A stretch of 64,000 bases of DNA from Pyrenopolyporus hunteri (lineage: Eukaryota; Ascomycota; Sordariomycetes; Xylariales; Hypoxylaceae): assembly GCA_902806595.1 (NCBI GenBank), contig CADCXC010000012.1, forward strand, positions 930,001 to 994,000, given 5' to 3'. Of the stretch, positions 23,078 through 34,300 are shown piece after piece. Position 1 is the stretch's first letter, and each line of letters opens with the position of its first letter. The position numbers were made by a program, and so were the translations under genes. The notes below the pieces were generated by a model, which worked only from the letters and a program-made list of their open reading frames with translations, made no database searches and was not told the DNA's origin.

Positions 23078-24826
23078 GATGCGAAAGTGAATATATCTCT
23101 TAGGATCTAGGGGAGGGCTGGTAAGAGGATGGGGATGGGAACGGAAATGGGAAAAATAAATCAATTGATTTATTTGATGAGATAGGGTGTTTTGGTGATG
23201 AAGAGAGCTTGTCGAGGTTGGGGTGATTAGGGTCGACGATGACCTTGGAAATTTAGTTGGAGGTCGAGATTGATGATAGGAGCTTAAGGGAAGCTCCCCA
23301 AGCTTGGAAGACTTGAAGTGGCGCGGGCAGGGGTAGGAACCGCGACTTCTCCCTCTTTTTTTTTAATTGTCTTGGAATGACGAAGAAGTTGCCGGCCTAG
23401 AGAAATTGATCTGTAGGCCTGAGGTTGCTGTTTGTTATTCTGTACTTGAGTCGACGCAGTGACCACAACTAACGCAGAGGTACCTCTAAACATGAGTTGC
23501 ATTGCTTCGGCCGAGTTTACATACCCGATTAGGAAATGGCCCGTGCCGTGCATTATTTTTACTCCTAAGCGATTCAGTGAGCTGTGCTGTGCGTCAAGTA
23601 AAGCACCTAGGTAATTAAAGAAAGGGAAAGTACGAACCCTCCAACTCTGGAATCAAAATCAACTCTACCTCTCATTAGGCACATACGTCCTAGCAACGTA
23701 ACTTCATTTCTAAGCGACCCCCTTTTCACACTCTCTGTCTACCTAGGTACATAATATGTCGCATATCGTTTTAGTCCTTGTACAACGTACAACCTGCCTA
23801 GGTATACATGTAAGTATCTACTTCGTCAACTCCTCCCTCCGGTTACTCGGGTAGGTACCTACTATATGATAATTGTGCCTACCGTAGATAGGTAGATTAT
23901 TTTAGTACCCTCACATTTACATCATTCCCAAAGTTGCCAATTATAGATATAAGTCACATTGACTAACATTCAACATAAGTGTAGGTAAGTGTGTGTTACC
24001 TGCAGCTACTATTCCGTACTCATATCCTGTTGATCTCTAAGCAACTAGTAGCCCATACTTCGTCGCTGACATTATTGGCAGCAGGAAGTCAAAATGTTAC
24101 GTAGAAATCCATCCTTTCTTATATTGATTGCTGTATAGGTACTTGGGATAGGTTTTAACAGTTTGCACCCCCCGACTTGACTTCCTTAGGTACTTATATC
24201 ATCTCACGGAGAGTATGTATTCGAAGCCCGGTTACTCCGGGGGTGGCCTAGCAGACAGAAGTAAAGCTTGTATTTCCCCAAGATGACCCGCAAGACTTTT
24301 TAAATACACATCTCCGCGTCTCTCTCCCATTAACATGAGGTAATTCCCGTGTATATTAAGCTAAGGTCCTGTTTTTGTATCCTTCTTTGATGGGTGCCTA
24401 CCGTCTATTCAAGGTATAGTGTGATTGTGGACGAGGTAGATCGCAACCTATTTGCTGATCTCAGAAGCTGAGAGGCCAATAGGAGAAAGGCTCCCTGATA
24501 TATTGATTACTCAGACGGTGAGATGAAAGTCGTAGGGCCTAGTGCCTCAACGACAACAGGGGCAAGGTGAGCCTCCAAACGAGTCACCCCGTCTATTTCG
24601 TTATGTGGCTAATACTTCCATGTGACTGAAAAGGGGGCGATAGCAGGCCAAACCGCCCTACGACCGATATTAATATATCTAGCCATTTCTTCGATACGTC
24701 TCTTTATTGGTAATCCCTGAGCCCCGAGCCACCAAGAACCTCTTCGCAGAAATGTTATCATTCGCGAGAGCATCGTAAACAAGGGCCTGTCCAGACTTCT
24801 ACCATGTCCATTTACTCCGGGTAACC
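23078..24826. other. Intergenic, divergent promoters of the chromodomain and HET genes
   Basis: About 1.75 kb with dispersed GGTACCTA/ACCTAGGTA units (for example 23739-23749 and 23851-23860) and no credible frame; the 89-codon stretch at 23284-23553 has no recognisable pattern. The last 150 bases before the HET start are the probable core promoter. Confidence 0.5.
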
Positions 24827-26757
24827 ATGAGGTTGCTCAATTGCCGGACGCTGGGGTTTGAGGAGTTCGTCGGACCGGTCCCGCCCTATGCTATCCTATC
24901 TCACACCTGGGGTAAAGACGAGGTGACGTTTAGCGACATGAGCGATCGAGATAAGGCCTCGCGAAAAGAAGGGTTTAGAAAAATTGAGGACACTTGCCGG
25001 GTCGCACTTGAGCAGGACCTCGACTACGCTTGGGTAGACACTTGCTGCATCGATAAGTCGAGCAGCGCTGAATTATCAGAAGCCATCAATTCCATGTTCG
25101 CGTGGTATAAAGCCGCGGCCCTTTGCTTCGTTTTCCTGTCCGACTTCACGGCTTACCCGAGTACAACCTTGACCGAGATAATAGCCTCGTTTAACGCTCG
25201 CGAGGTTTCGGAGAAGCAGGAAGAAGGATTTTATAAGGACCCTCCCCTATTAACCCGCAAGGAGATCGACTTTCGCAACATGGTGACTAGCACCCTAGGT
25301 CACTGCAGGTGGTTCTCGCGTGGTTGGACGCTGCAGGAGCTAATCGCGCCGAGCCGGATCAGCTTTTATGATAAAAATTGGAAATACTTTGGGTCGAAAC
25401 GGGAACTGGCCTCGGTCCTATCGTTCATTACCGGCATCGACACAAGCGTCTTAAAAGGTAGGCCGCTAGACGAGCTTCTGGTCGGTCGACGTATGTCGTG
25501 GGCGGCGAATCGCGTAACGACGAGGGTGGAAGATATGGCATACTGCCTCCTCGGTATCTTTGACATCAACATGCCTTTGCTCTACGGGGAGGGCAAGAAG
25601 GCCTTTATACGCTTACAAGAAGAAATCCTGAGGTCCAGTCATGACCTTTCTATGGTAAGTATGAAGACGCGACTTGTCTATGTCCGACGCCTGAGTTCTC
25701 CGATGATCTTCGATGAAAACCTCGACTGACAGAGGCTAACATTTAGTAGTAGGTAGATCAATCTCGCCGTATTGGCCCGCCTTGAGGATGCGTTAAGTTT
25801 CCATAAAAGACTAGGTTACGATACTAACGTATATGTATTTGGTCTACCAGATTCGCGTGGAGAACCGAGGCGAACGATGGCCGTAGCTATAGAGGATTGA
25901 TGGCGAACTCCCCGGCGGAATTCAAGGGTTGCCAGCGGCTCGTAAAGCCGTCATTTGAATGGGATAATGCGGGTGAATACAGCATAACAAGCCGCGGTCT
26001 CCGTACCGAAGGCTTGGTCAGGATTGGGCGAGAAGTAGGGCCTAATGTTGGAAGCTATTTCTTGTCGCTAGACTGCGTCGATGAACGCCGAGCAAAGCTC
26101 ATCTTAGTCATCTCACTGCGACAATATGGCCCAGGTCTTTTTGCTCGAAGAAAACATCCGATAAGCTCGGTTTTCGACCTGAACGTATATTCAGCAGCGA
26201 AGCTTTCTCAACCGCAGTATATATGCTGCAAGGACAGTCTCCTCTTGGAAGACATGGTGACCATCAGCCGTATCAATGCGGTGCAGATCGGGTTTTCGGA
26301 CGACATATTCGATATCGACAGCGTTACGACGTTCCCGCAGGCCGATTGGGACCTCAGGAATTCCATGCTGCTCAGCTTTCAGCGTCCGTATTTCTGGGGT
26401 ATGTGGAGCGTTAAGACAAACGGCGGAGACGACGGCATTAGCATTGTCTGCGTTCGCTCCTCGGGTTGGCTATTATATGGGATATTCGCCACGAAAAAGC
26501 TTCCTCGGGTCCTTACCCGGGAAGGTCTTCTCCCATCGCAAGTGGAGGATATCCTGCAACGGCTGCCAGACCGGACGACGGCCGAGTGTTCAGGGTTAGT
26601 TCATACCATTAAGGACGAGCAAATCAATGTTGGGGAGGCTGGTAAAGAGATTCCGGCCACGCTGCTTCAAGTGAACAGTACTGTAATTAGACGTGGGAAC
26701 CAAGGTCGTTCCGGATTCGGGCGCATAGGAAAAATTTTTAGGAGAATCTATGGTTGA
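24827..26757 (+). CDS. HET-domain protein (heterokaryon incompatibility type), possibly frameshifted at its intron
   Basis: The first exon (24827-25654, 276 codons) carries a full HET domain: YAILSHTWGKDEVTF, AWVDTCCIDKSSSAELSEAI, WFSRGWTLQELIAPS and EDMAYCLLGIFDINMPLLYG. An excellent intron follows (GTAAGT donor at 25655, TACTAAC branch, CCAG ending 25850). Using it exactly puts exon 2 out of frame and stops after 11 codons. Exon 2 in the conserved register reads FAWRTEANDGRSYRGLMANS and stays open to 26757. An alternative acceptor (CCGAG ending 25869) restores frame, giving 571 aa, but drops FAWRTE. So the gene is either recently broken by one base or uses the weaker acceptor. HET proteins trigger death after fusion of incompatible hyphae. 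The start is the first ATG before the RLLNCRTL box common in this family. Confidence 0.82.
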
Positions 26758-27457
26758 TTATAATAGTGATCACCTGGATGACTCGCAGCGGCTGGGAGTA
26801 ATACAATTGGCGCATCGTCGCGGTCTTACGTGGTTGGGCACATACGACTCTGCTAAGGAGAGATCAACATAATCTTGCATACACGGTAGAAGGGGTTGCT
26901 TAGAAGGTTGAAACTGGTGCGGTGTGAATATGGATGTGTATTTGATAGCACATAGAATTTTATACGGGATGCGTTTGTTATCGTAATGATATGGATTCAG
27001 AAGGGGAAAATGAGACCGGAATGAAAATTAAGAGAAGCTGAAGCTTTAAATCCGAACGTTCGCTTTGTGAACGTATATGTAGGTACCTAGGTAGGTAGGT
27101 ATACATAAGATACATGGGTTGTATAGCGAAAGGCCTTATCTAAGCCTGCATATACGATCCGGGTAGCAGAATGTAGCGAATAAGTACATGTTATATGTAA
27201 GCATACACATTCTATACATGTAGAGATACCTGCAGCCACTGGCGCCAGAGCAAAGGAAATAACCAATAAGAATAGCGCGATCGCATGCGGGGTGGGGGGA
27301 GGGGCTTAAGGAGGGGCAGAGGGAAAATTCCAAAAGTTCCCAAAAACAACCTTGAATTGAAATTTCCCACATGAGTCAGAGGGTTCGAGGACTGGCAGTT
27401 GTTTTGTTAGACACATTATAAGAAGAGTTGCAGCTCGCGCACCTCGCCCGTATCTTC
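26758..27457. other. Intergenic, promoter of arginyl-tRNA synthetase
   Basis: About 700 bp. A GGTACCTAGGTAGGTAGG cluster lies at about 27081-27100. No credible frame. Confidence 0.5.
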
Positions 27458-29777
27458 ATGACAATACTCCGGTGTATTCGCCCCGGAGCTATTCTTGATA
27501 GTACAGCTCAGTCACTCCGACATCAGCGAACATATAAATCGTATAAGCCCATCTCTGCGATCACACGCCTTAGCAAAAACTGTCGTAATCAACCCATCTG
27601 TCAGCGCCAGTTCGTCCTCCAGAGACGCGCCCTCGGCACCATGGCGTCAGCCAGCGCGATTAATCAGCTTCTCATGAAGCTAGATAACCTAACCCTCGAT
27701 TCCATCGTTGAAAAATACCCCGGGACGCACCCCGAAATCAACCCTTACGATCTATATCGGGTACACGTTAGCGAAGTCCTTGCCCCCATCACAGGAGTCG
27801 CTGCCGAGAAGATTCACCCTTGTATACAATGGACAAACGCTCTGGATAAGGGCGACTTCACCCTAGCCGTTCCCGCCCTCCGGATAAAGGGCGCAAAGCC
27901 GGACGTGTTAGGAGCTGAATGGGCAGCCAAGGCAAGAGGCGCGCGACTATACAATTATCTGCACATGTTGCTAACTATTCCTCCGACTAGTTCCCCGAAG
28001 ATGATCCTCTCTTCCATAAGCCCGTCACTACCGGGCCCTTTCTCTCCTTCTTCGCCAAAGCCCCCCCTCTCTCCCAGTCACTCATCCCCATGATCAGGAA
28101 GCTCGGAGCCGAGTACGGGAGGAATCGCTTTCTTGGCTTGAAGGACCCCAAAGACCCGAGCAAAGGCAAGAAACGCATCATTGTCGAGTTTAGTTCCCCG
28201 AACATCGCCAAGCCGTTCCACGCCGGACATCTCCGCTCCACCATCATTGGGAGTTTCCTGGCGAACCTATACGAGGGCGCTGGCTGGGATGTCATTAGGA
28301 TCAACTATCTTGGCGACTGGGGAAAACAGTATGGTCTCTTGGCTTTGGCCTACGAGAAGTATGGTGACGAAGAGGCGTTGAAGAAGGATCCGATCGACCA
28401 CCTTTTCAGGCTCTACGTTCGTATAAGTGCCGAGAAGGAAGACGAATTGGCGGTGATCAAAGCGAAGAAGGAGCAGGGCGAGGATGTCAGCGAACTCCTG
28501 GCTAACAGCCTCGACGAACAAGCTCGACGATACTTCCGGAAGATGACGGATCGGGACCCGGATGCCCTAGCGTTATGGAAGCGCTTTAGGGACTTGAGCA
28601 TCGTCCGATACAAGGCCACCTACGCTAGGCTCAACATCAAGTTCGACGAATACAGCGGCGAAAGCCAAGTTTCCGAAGAGGCTATGGAGAAAGTAGCTAA
28701 GGAGATGGCTGAAAAGGGCATCACTAAGGAAGATCAGGGCGCCGTGCTCGTCGACTTTACAGAGCTTCTACCAGGCAAGGAGGGTAAGCGTCTCGGTAAG
28801 GCGGTCATCCGGAAGAAGGACGGCACGGCTTTATATCTTACCCGGGATATCGCCGAGCTCCTTCACCGGTACGAGAAGTATAAGTTCGACCACATGATCT
28901 ACGTTGTTGCCAGTCAGCAAGATCTCCATCTCCAGCAGCTATTCAAGATCATCGAGCTCCTCGGGTACAAGGATATCGCGGCTCGCTGCCAACACATCAA
29001 CTTCGGAATGGTACTGGGCATGAGCACCCGGAAGGGTACCGTCAAATTGTGCGTCTCCAACTTACTTTCTTAGTTATAAACTAACGGTTTGTTATAGTTT
29101 AGACGATATCCTCAGGGACTGTGCCGACCACATGCACGAAGTTATGCGGAAGAACGAGGCCAAATATTCTCAGGTGGAAGACCCCGAGGGCACCGCTGAT
29201 ACTCTCGGAATCAGCAGTGTGATGACACAGGATATGAGCGGGAAGAGGTTTGTTCGACGGGCCTAAAACACGAAGTCGTGAGCTAACCGTCTTGACGATT
29301 AGGGGTAACAACTACAAATTTGATCTGGCAGTGATGACGTCGTTTGAAGGAGATACGGGGCCGTACTTGCAATACGCGCACACCCGTCTTTCATCCATTA
29401 AGCGCCGGGCAAATGTGTCAGAGGAAGAGTTGGCCAATGCCGACCTATCGCTCCTCACCGAGCAGCACGCTATCGACGTGGTCCGGCTCCTCGCTCAGTG
29501 GCCGGATGTAGCTCAGAACACGTTGCGAACTCTCGAGCCGACTACGGTGGTAACATACCTCTTCAGGCTCACGCACGTCATCAGCAGTAGCTACGACCAG
29601 CTACAAGTTGTGGGAAGCGAGCCTGCGGTGAAGGCAGCTCGCATGGCCCTATACGACGCCGCCCGCATTGTAGTAGGAAATTGCATGCGGTTACTTGGTT
29701 TGACCCCTCTTGAGAGGTAAGTCCGAAAGACGACAAGGCTAATTATCATCAACGTTCTGACTCTTCGCAGGATGTAA
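27458..29777 (+). CDS. Arginyl-tRNA synthetase, class I, probably dual-targeted
   Basis: Five exons: 27458-27931, 27991-29048, 29098-29247, 29303-29716, 29771-29777; 700 aa from the first ATG. It charges tRNA-Arg with arginine. Motifs: SPNIAKPFHAGHLRSTIIG (class I HIGH motif as HAGH), LGDWGKQYGLL, MSTRKGTV (KMSK equivalent), and the anticodon-binding C-terminus ending PLERM; the last exon supplies only one base, ATG and the stop. From the first ATG a ~61-residue Arg-rich extension with no acidic patches precedes an internal Met at 27641 in a strong context (GGCACCATGG), while the first ATG is weaker. That fits leaky scanning to give mitochondrial (700 aa) and cytosolic (639 aa) forms. The first intron (27932-27990) has a GC donor (AAG|GCAAGA) with TTGCTAACT branch and CTAG acceptor. 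Other introns are 49-55 bp. Confidence 0.95.
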
Positions 29778-30790
29778 GGGATACCCACGACTGTTCCGGT
29801 CCAAAGCCGCCCTCGCCGCCACCCCGTACAGAGAGCATACACGTAAGTGTACGCGTACGACGAATAGGCTAGGTATCCGTTTACATACGGTGAGAATAAA
29901 ACGCGGTGTGTTCCACCAGAGCCCGCATACTACCGGGGCCTGATGGGGCTTGGCCGATGCCCTGCCGTCCTATACGACAAACATCCAAGAACGTTTGCCT
30001 CTTAGGATTTACTTGGACTAATTACCCCCGTTCTTGCGGTATGTATTGTGTTGCGTGACATTGCGCTTAGTCCATCTACCTCTACCTAATAGACTCCGTG
30101 GTACTGATAGACGTGTTGTGGCCTATTTCTCTGGCTGCGATGATGATTCCATGCCACGTTTCGTATGTGCTACTCGTTCTCCCAACGCCCAGTTCTAGTC
30201 GGTTAGCAAATCTGTAATGGCCTACGGTGTTACTAGAACTAATGCGACGTAGTATCCTAGTGTATTGGTATGTGATTTCAAAATAATGTGGGTTATGTAG
30301 TCGGATCACCTGGCCTATTATTCTCTCAACCACTTTACTCGCCTAATCCTCGCAATCCCCGCTCCATCTACGCTTATGGGAAATCCAATTTATATATTGA
30401 AATGTTCGTTTGAACTTCGGACATACTAGATCACCGGAATTTCTTTCTTTATTATTCTGTAAGTGAAGAATTTATCACATTGGAATTCGCGTATACTAGG
30501 ATTATTTATCAGGACTAGGTTAAAATCGCTGACACGCTGTATAGGAGAGATTTGGTAACCTCCGAAGCATCGAGCGCTTGGTGTATAAAACTACCGAAAA
30601 CGTATTCTAGAGAAAACCGCTATGAGCGAGATTGAAATGATAGTCCTTCACCATCTATGTCGTTTGATCCGTTCTTGAATGGCGAGAGCCAACCAACCCC
30701 CTTATTGCCTATCTAGTCCCAACGAGAGTTAGAAAACACCCGCTATCTCGTGTTAAGGTTAGCCTCCGAGGATTCGCGGGCGTCTGGGTC
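29778..30790. other. Intergenic, no gene seen
   Basis: Follows the synthetase stop and precedes the 3' end of the disrupted transporter gene on the other strand. Short chance frames only. Confidence 0.5.
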
Positions 30791-31143
30791 TTATGTTGGA
30801 AACCGAAACGTATGCTCTGGGCCGTCGAACTCGGAATCTAGTGTCCATATCGCGTAGGAATTTGCAGTCGGCGCGTCTCCTCGGAAGCGGTAGTCAGTAA
30901 GCCATTTGTTGGCTAGGGTTAGCAATTTGTGCAGCCCTAAAACTACGCAGCAGGCTGCAAGACAATGGGCCATGATAATACCCATCACGCTAAAGCCACT
31001 CGCTCTTTCCTAAGGGTTAACTGTTATCGGTGGCTTAGAGATGGCCAGGATGCCGCTGATGCTCATACAACTGGTAGCAATTGCAATACACGTAGCCCTT
31101 TTTGACTGATTCCACGGTATGCAGTTCATCATCTAAGTTAAAG

Positions 31144-31148
31144 CGACC
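31144..31148. repeat. Target-site duplication, left copy (CGACC)
   Basis: Five bases directly before the left LTR match the five directly after the right LTR. Confidence 0.9.
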
Positions 31149-31304
31149 TGTTGAAAATAGACGCAGGTTATAAATGTATATTTCATTATATTAGATGGTA
31201 AAGATTAGTTAAAAGTCAGATGGGATGTAGATACTACATATATGCCACAGATGTGGGGCGTAATCACCTAGCCACCTTATATTCCAACACCTTATATTCC
31301 AACA
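31149..31304 (-). repeat. Left LTR (3' LTR of the Copia element)
   Basis: 156 bp from TGTTGAAAATAG to ATTCCAACA; it pairs base for base in length with the right LTR. It keeps many G and C, and differs from the right copy mainly where that copy has A for G or T for C. Its end carries a tandem 15-bp unit, CTTATATTCCAACAC. Confidence 0.93.
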
Positions 31305-34300
31305 CTCCCACTCGAACTATACCTATGGCTATCCCTAACATTTCGTAATATCTCCCTGTAATAACTTTTGAATTCTCTAATCCTTCTTAAATAGTTTCAC
31401 ATTTTTAGGGTTTTAGTTTAGTATAATTTTAAAACTATAGGTTATTTACGCTTTAATACCCTATATCTCTTAACGTAACCTATTTTTAAACTTTTCGTAA
31501 GGATAATATTAAACATTGATCCTACCCGTTATAAAAGTCGTCCGTATTATACTAAATTTCGGCGCTTTTCATATGTTATTTAATACGTAAATATTCCACA
31601 AAAATACGCTATTTACTTTATAAAACTTCCTTTTATTTTTTCTTATTAAAGACATTTTTTATAAGATCGTAATTTTAAATTAATATTCGTTTTCCTCGTT
31701 TTTTAAGATTTACATTTCGAATAATAACGATTATAAAGATATATTATTTTTTATTTTTTTATTCGTCCCTTATTAATCGTTTATTTAACGTATTAAATAA
31801 TTCGATTAATGTATTTTTTTAATATTTCGAATTTAAATTATTAAAATTATTAAATAAATTTTTTATTAAAAGGTTTAACATATATTCGATTTAATTAATT
31901 CGATTTTAATCGTTATAAAAGGATATAACTCGTAAATGTATATAAGGATTATTATTAATAACTATAAGTTTTTAAAACTATATTAAAAAAGCCGTTATTT
32001 TAATCCTTTAAATTTTAAAATTAAACGGTAGTTTATAAAATAAAGTAAATAATATAAATAACTACATTTTTAATAATTAAATAATTAAAAGTAAAAAAAT
32101 CTTTTTAATCAATGATTAAATTAAAATTTTAAAAGGTTAAAAAACCCTTCGTTATAATATTCGAATTAACTTTATAATTAATCATTTTTTTTATAAAAAG
32201 CATTTATTATATATACCCCGTTATAAGATATTTAATATATACCTTATAATAATTAGGTAAAAATAATAGTTAAAAACTTCGAAAATAATATATTTTTATA
32301 ATTTAAAACTTAAAAAATTTTAATATATTAATTATAAAAGTAATTTAATAAATATTAAGCCGTAATTAACGAATAATAACTTATAAAAATCCCATTAATA
32401 ATATAATAAATAAATACATAAATCGTTTAATGTTTTAAATTATTTATATTAATAAAAAATATTTAAATACTTTATAAATAATTTATAAATTTTATAAACG
32501 TTTTATAAATATTTTATAAATATTTTATAAATACTTTATAATTATTTTATAAATACTTTATAAATACCTTATAAATATTTTTTCGATTATAAAAACGGTT
32601 TTTTTTATAATTTTTTTTATTCGTTTTATAAATAAAAATTTAAAATTACTTTAAAATAAATAAACGCGTCCTTAAAAAGTAGTTTAATAAATCCGTTAAT
32701 TATTTATTTTTCGATAAAAATATATTTAAATTTAATATCTTCGTTAACTTATTTTTCGTAAACGAAAAAAATATCGATTTTAATATATTTTATTCGAATA
32801 TAAAATTATAAGTTTTTTATTAATATTAATACCTTTTAATTATTACCTTATATTATAATAATAGTTAAAGACTTTTTCAAAATATTTAATTTTTTTAATA
32901 GTTTTCGTAATTAAACGGTTTTTTTTATAACGTTAACCATACCCTTAAATTCGAATTTATATATTAATATAAATATTATAAATTATCGTTTTAAAAATTA
33001 ATTTATAATATTATTTTCGATATTAAAAATATATTTTAAAATTAACCTTCGAGTTTATATACATTCGATATAATCGATATCGATCCACCTTATAAAATTT
33101 TTAAACTTACTTTCGTAAATAAACTTATAATTTAAAATCTTTTTTAGATATTTTAACACCTACTTAATAATTTTTATATATATTAAAGTAAAGGTTTTTT
33201 ATATATTAATTTAAATACGATATAACGTATACGATATTCGATTTAATGTTTATTATAACGTATATTAAATAATTAATTACTTTAACATATTATTTAACGT
33301 TTTATATTAATGTTTCGAAATTATCGAATAATTTAACGATTTTTACGACGTTTATAAATATATTATTAAGGTTCGATTTTTATTATTTTAAATCTTTAAT
33401 AATTTTTTTTAAATAAATTTTTTAGTTTAAAGTAATTTTTTTATTAATTTTATTTCGTTTAATAAACATTTTTAGATAATATAAATAAAATTTTAAATCG
33501 ATTATTTTAAACTTTTCGATAAATTTAACTTTAATTTTAATTATTTTTTTTTTTAAAAAGTCGATTATTAATAAATTATTAATATAAATAATAATATATA
33601 TATAACTTTTTATAAATACGTCGATATTTAAATCGAATGTTATAAATTTTAAAATATTTAAATATATAATAAACGTTTGATATTATATTCGAAGGATTTA
33701 TTTTAAATTATATAACGTTTTATTAAATTTATAATATTTACTTATATTATTTTCGAATTTAGGGGGTTATTCGACGTAAATATTTTTATTTATATTTTCG
33801 TATAAAAAAATTATAATAACGTTTATTTATTTTATTTTAAAATTTAAAATAATCGTTATAATAAATATAATTTTATAGTTTATAAGTTTAATTATTAAAG
33901 TAAACGTATTAATATAATTTAATTTTTCGATTTATTTAAAATTACGAATTATCCATTTTATTTTATAGCGAATAATTTTATTATTAAGTTTTTTTTTAAT
34001 CTTATAAACTTATTTTTCGAAAAGTAATTTTCGTTTTATAAATAGGTTACATATAATTTACGTTCGATTATTTATTAAAAATTTATATTTAATATTTATA
34101 ATTAATAATCATTATTTCGATTTGACATTTTATATAATTTAACGATACGTTTTAAACTCTTATATTTTAAATATTAATAAAGATATATTTAAAGTTACGA
34201 TAATAAAATTAAAAATCGAAAAAGTTATTAATTAATATTTTCGAGGTTATATTAATTTAATACGAGGTTTAAAATTATAATAATTTATTAATAATAAATA

